27,735 nucleotides of DNA from IMG/VR virus record IMGVR_UViG_3300019487_000084, positions 1-27,735 of that record; one strand, 5' to 3'. Positions 27,680-27,735 of this stretch are shown here, piece after piece (within the stretch, counting starts at the first letter, position 1; every line of letters begins with the position of its first letter). This DNA comes from a virus. The translations under genes and the position numbers were made by a program. The notes under the pieces are model-generated. The model was not told the DNA's origin, did not search any database, and saw only the letters and a program-made list of their open reading frames with translations.

Positions 27680-27735
27680 TCAGTCAATCAGCTGTGACTT
27701 GATCTGTTCAAGGCAGGGTAGGGTCATTCGGGTAA
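27680..27735 (-). CDS. C-terminal fragment of a gene running off the right edge
   Basis: The last 17 codons of an open frame ending ...MTLPCLEQIKSQLID with stop TGA at 27680-27682. The next gene starts one base later, which supports that this is a real gene end. Most of the gene lies outside the window. Confidence 0.4.
   Translation of the reverse strand, partial: TRMTLPCLEQIKSQLID

Overview
The window is a continuous stretch of a tailed double-stranded DNA phage genome (Caudoviricetes, or a prophage of one). Every convincing gene lies on the minus strand, so transcription runs from the right edge (27735) to the left edge (1). Identification rests on a terminase pair (small 26731-27162, large 22008-23579), a portal protein (10596-12542), an SPP1 gp7/Mu gpF-type head morphogenesis protein (3466-4419), an XkdF-like maturation protease (end of 1354-3429), and the first 141 codons of an HK97-fold major capsid protein at the left edge. 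The host is probably Gram-negative: there is a lipoprotein with a clean LAGC lipobox, Shine-Dalgarno sequences are strong, and base composition is moderately GC-rich. I cannot name the host or the closest phage from sequence alone.

Layout, in transcription order. (1) 27.7-23.6 kb: small terminase, then about a dozen microgenes (several zinc-ribbon proteins, a free-standing NAD-ligase Ia-like domain, a 22-residue membrane peptide, a small HTH protein) and a short tRNA-Trp, ending at the large terminase. (2) 22.0-16.1 kb: a second microgene block with a phosphoribosyltransferase, a winged-helix-like protein, a TubC-N-like protein, a tRNA-Pro, a membrane protein plus lipoprotein pair, and more zinc ribbons. 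(3) 16.1-12.5 kb: a metallophosphoesterase, small structural-type proteins, a HAD nucleotidase and a dNMP kinase. (4) 12.5-0 kb: virion genes: portal, a scaffold-like protein, two small unknowns, an AT-richer putative tail protein, a 978-residue modular repeat protein, an unknown, the gpF-like protein, the 2H phosphoesterase-protease fusion, a Com-like zinc protein, a small head-associated protein and the capsid protein.

Genes are tightly packed. Many neighbours overlap by ATGA, GTGA, TAATG or TGATG, which implies translational coupling and was used to choose several GTG starts. The ribosome-binding site of one gene often lies within the last codons of the gene before it.

Best candidates for new biology: the 2H phosphoesterase fused to the maturation protease; the stand-alone LigA Ia (NMN-binding) domain; the abnormal tRNA-Trp and tRNA-Pro, each lying inside an open same-strand frame; the large set of zinc-ribbon microproteins; and the interruption of the portal-to-capsid module by large tail-like genes. 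No CRISPR array, IS element, integrase, reverse transcriptase or rRNA was seen.
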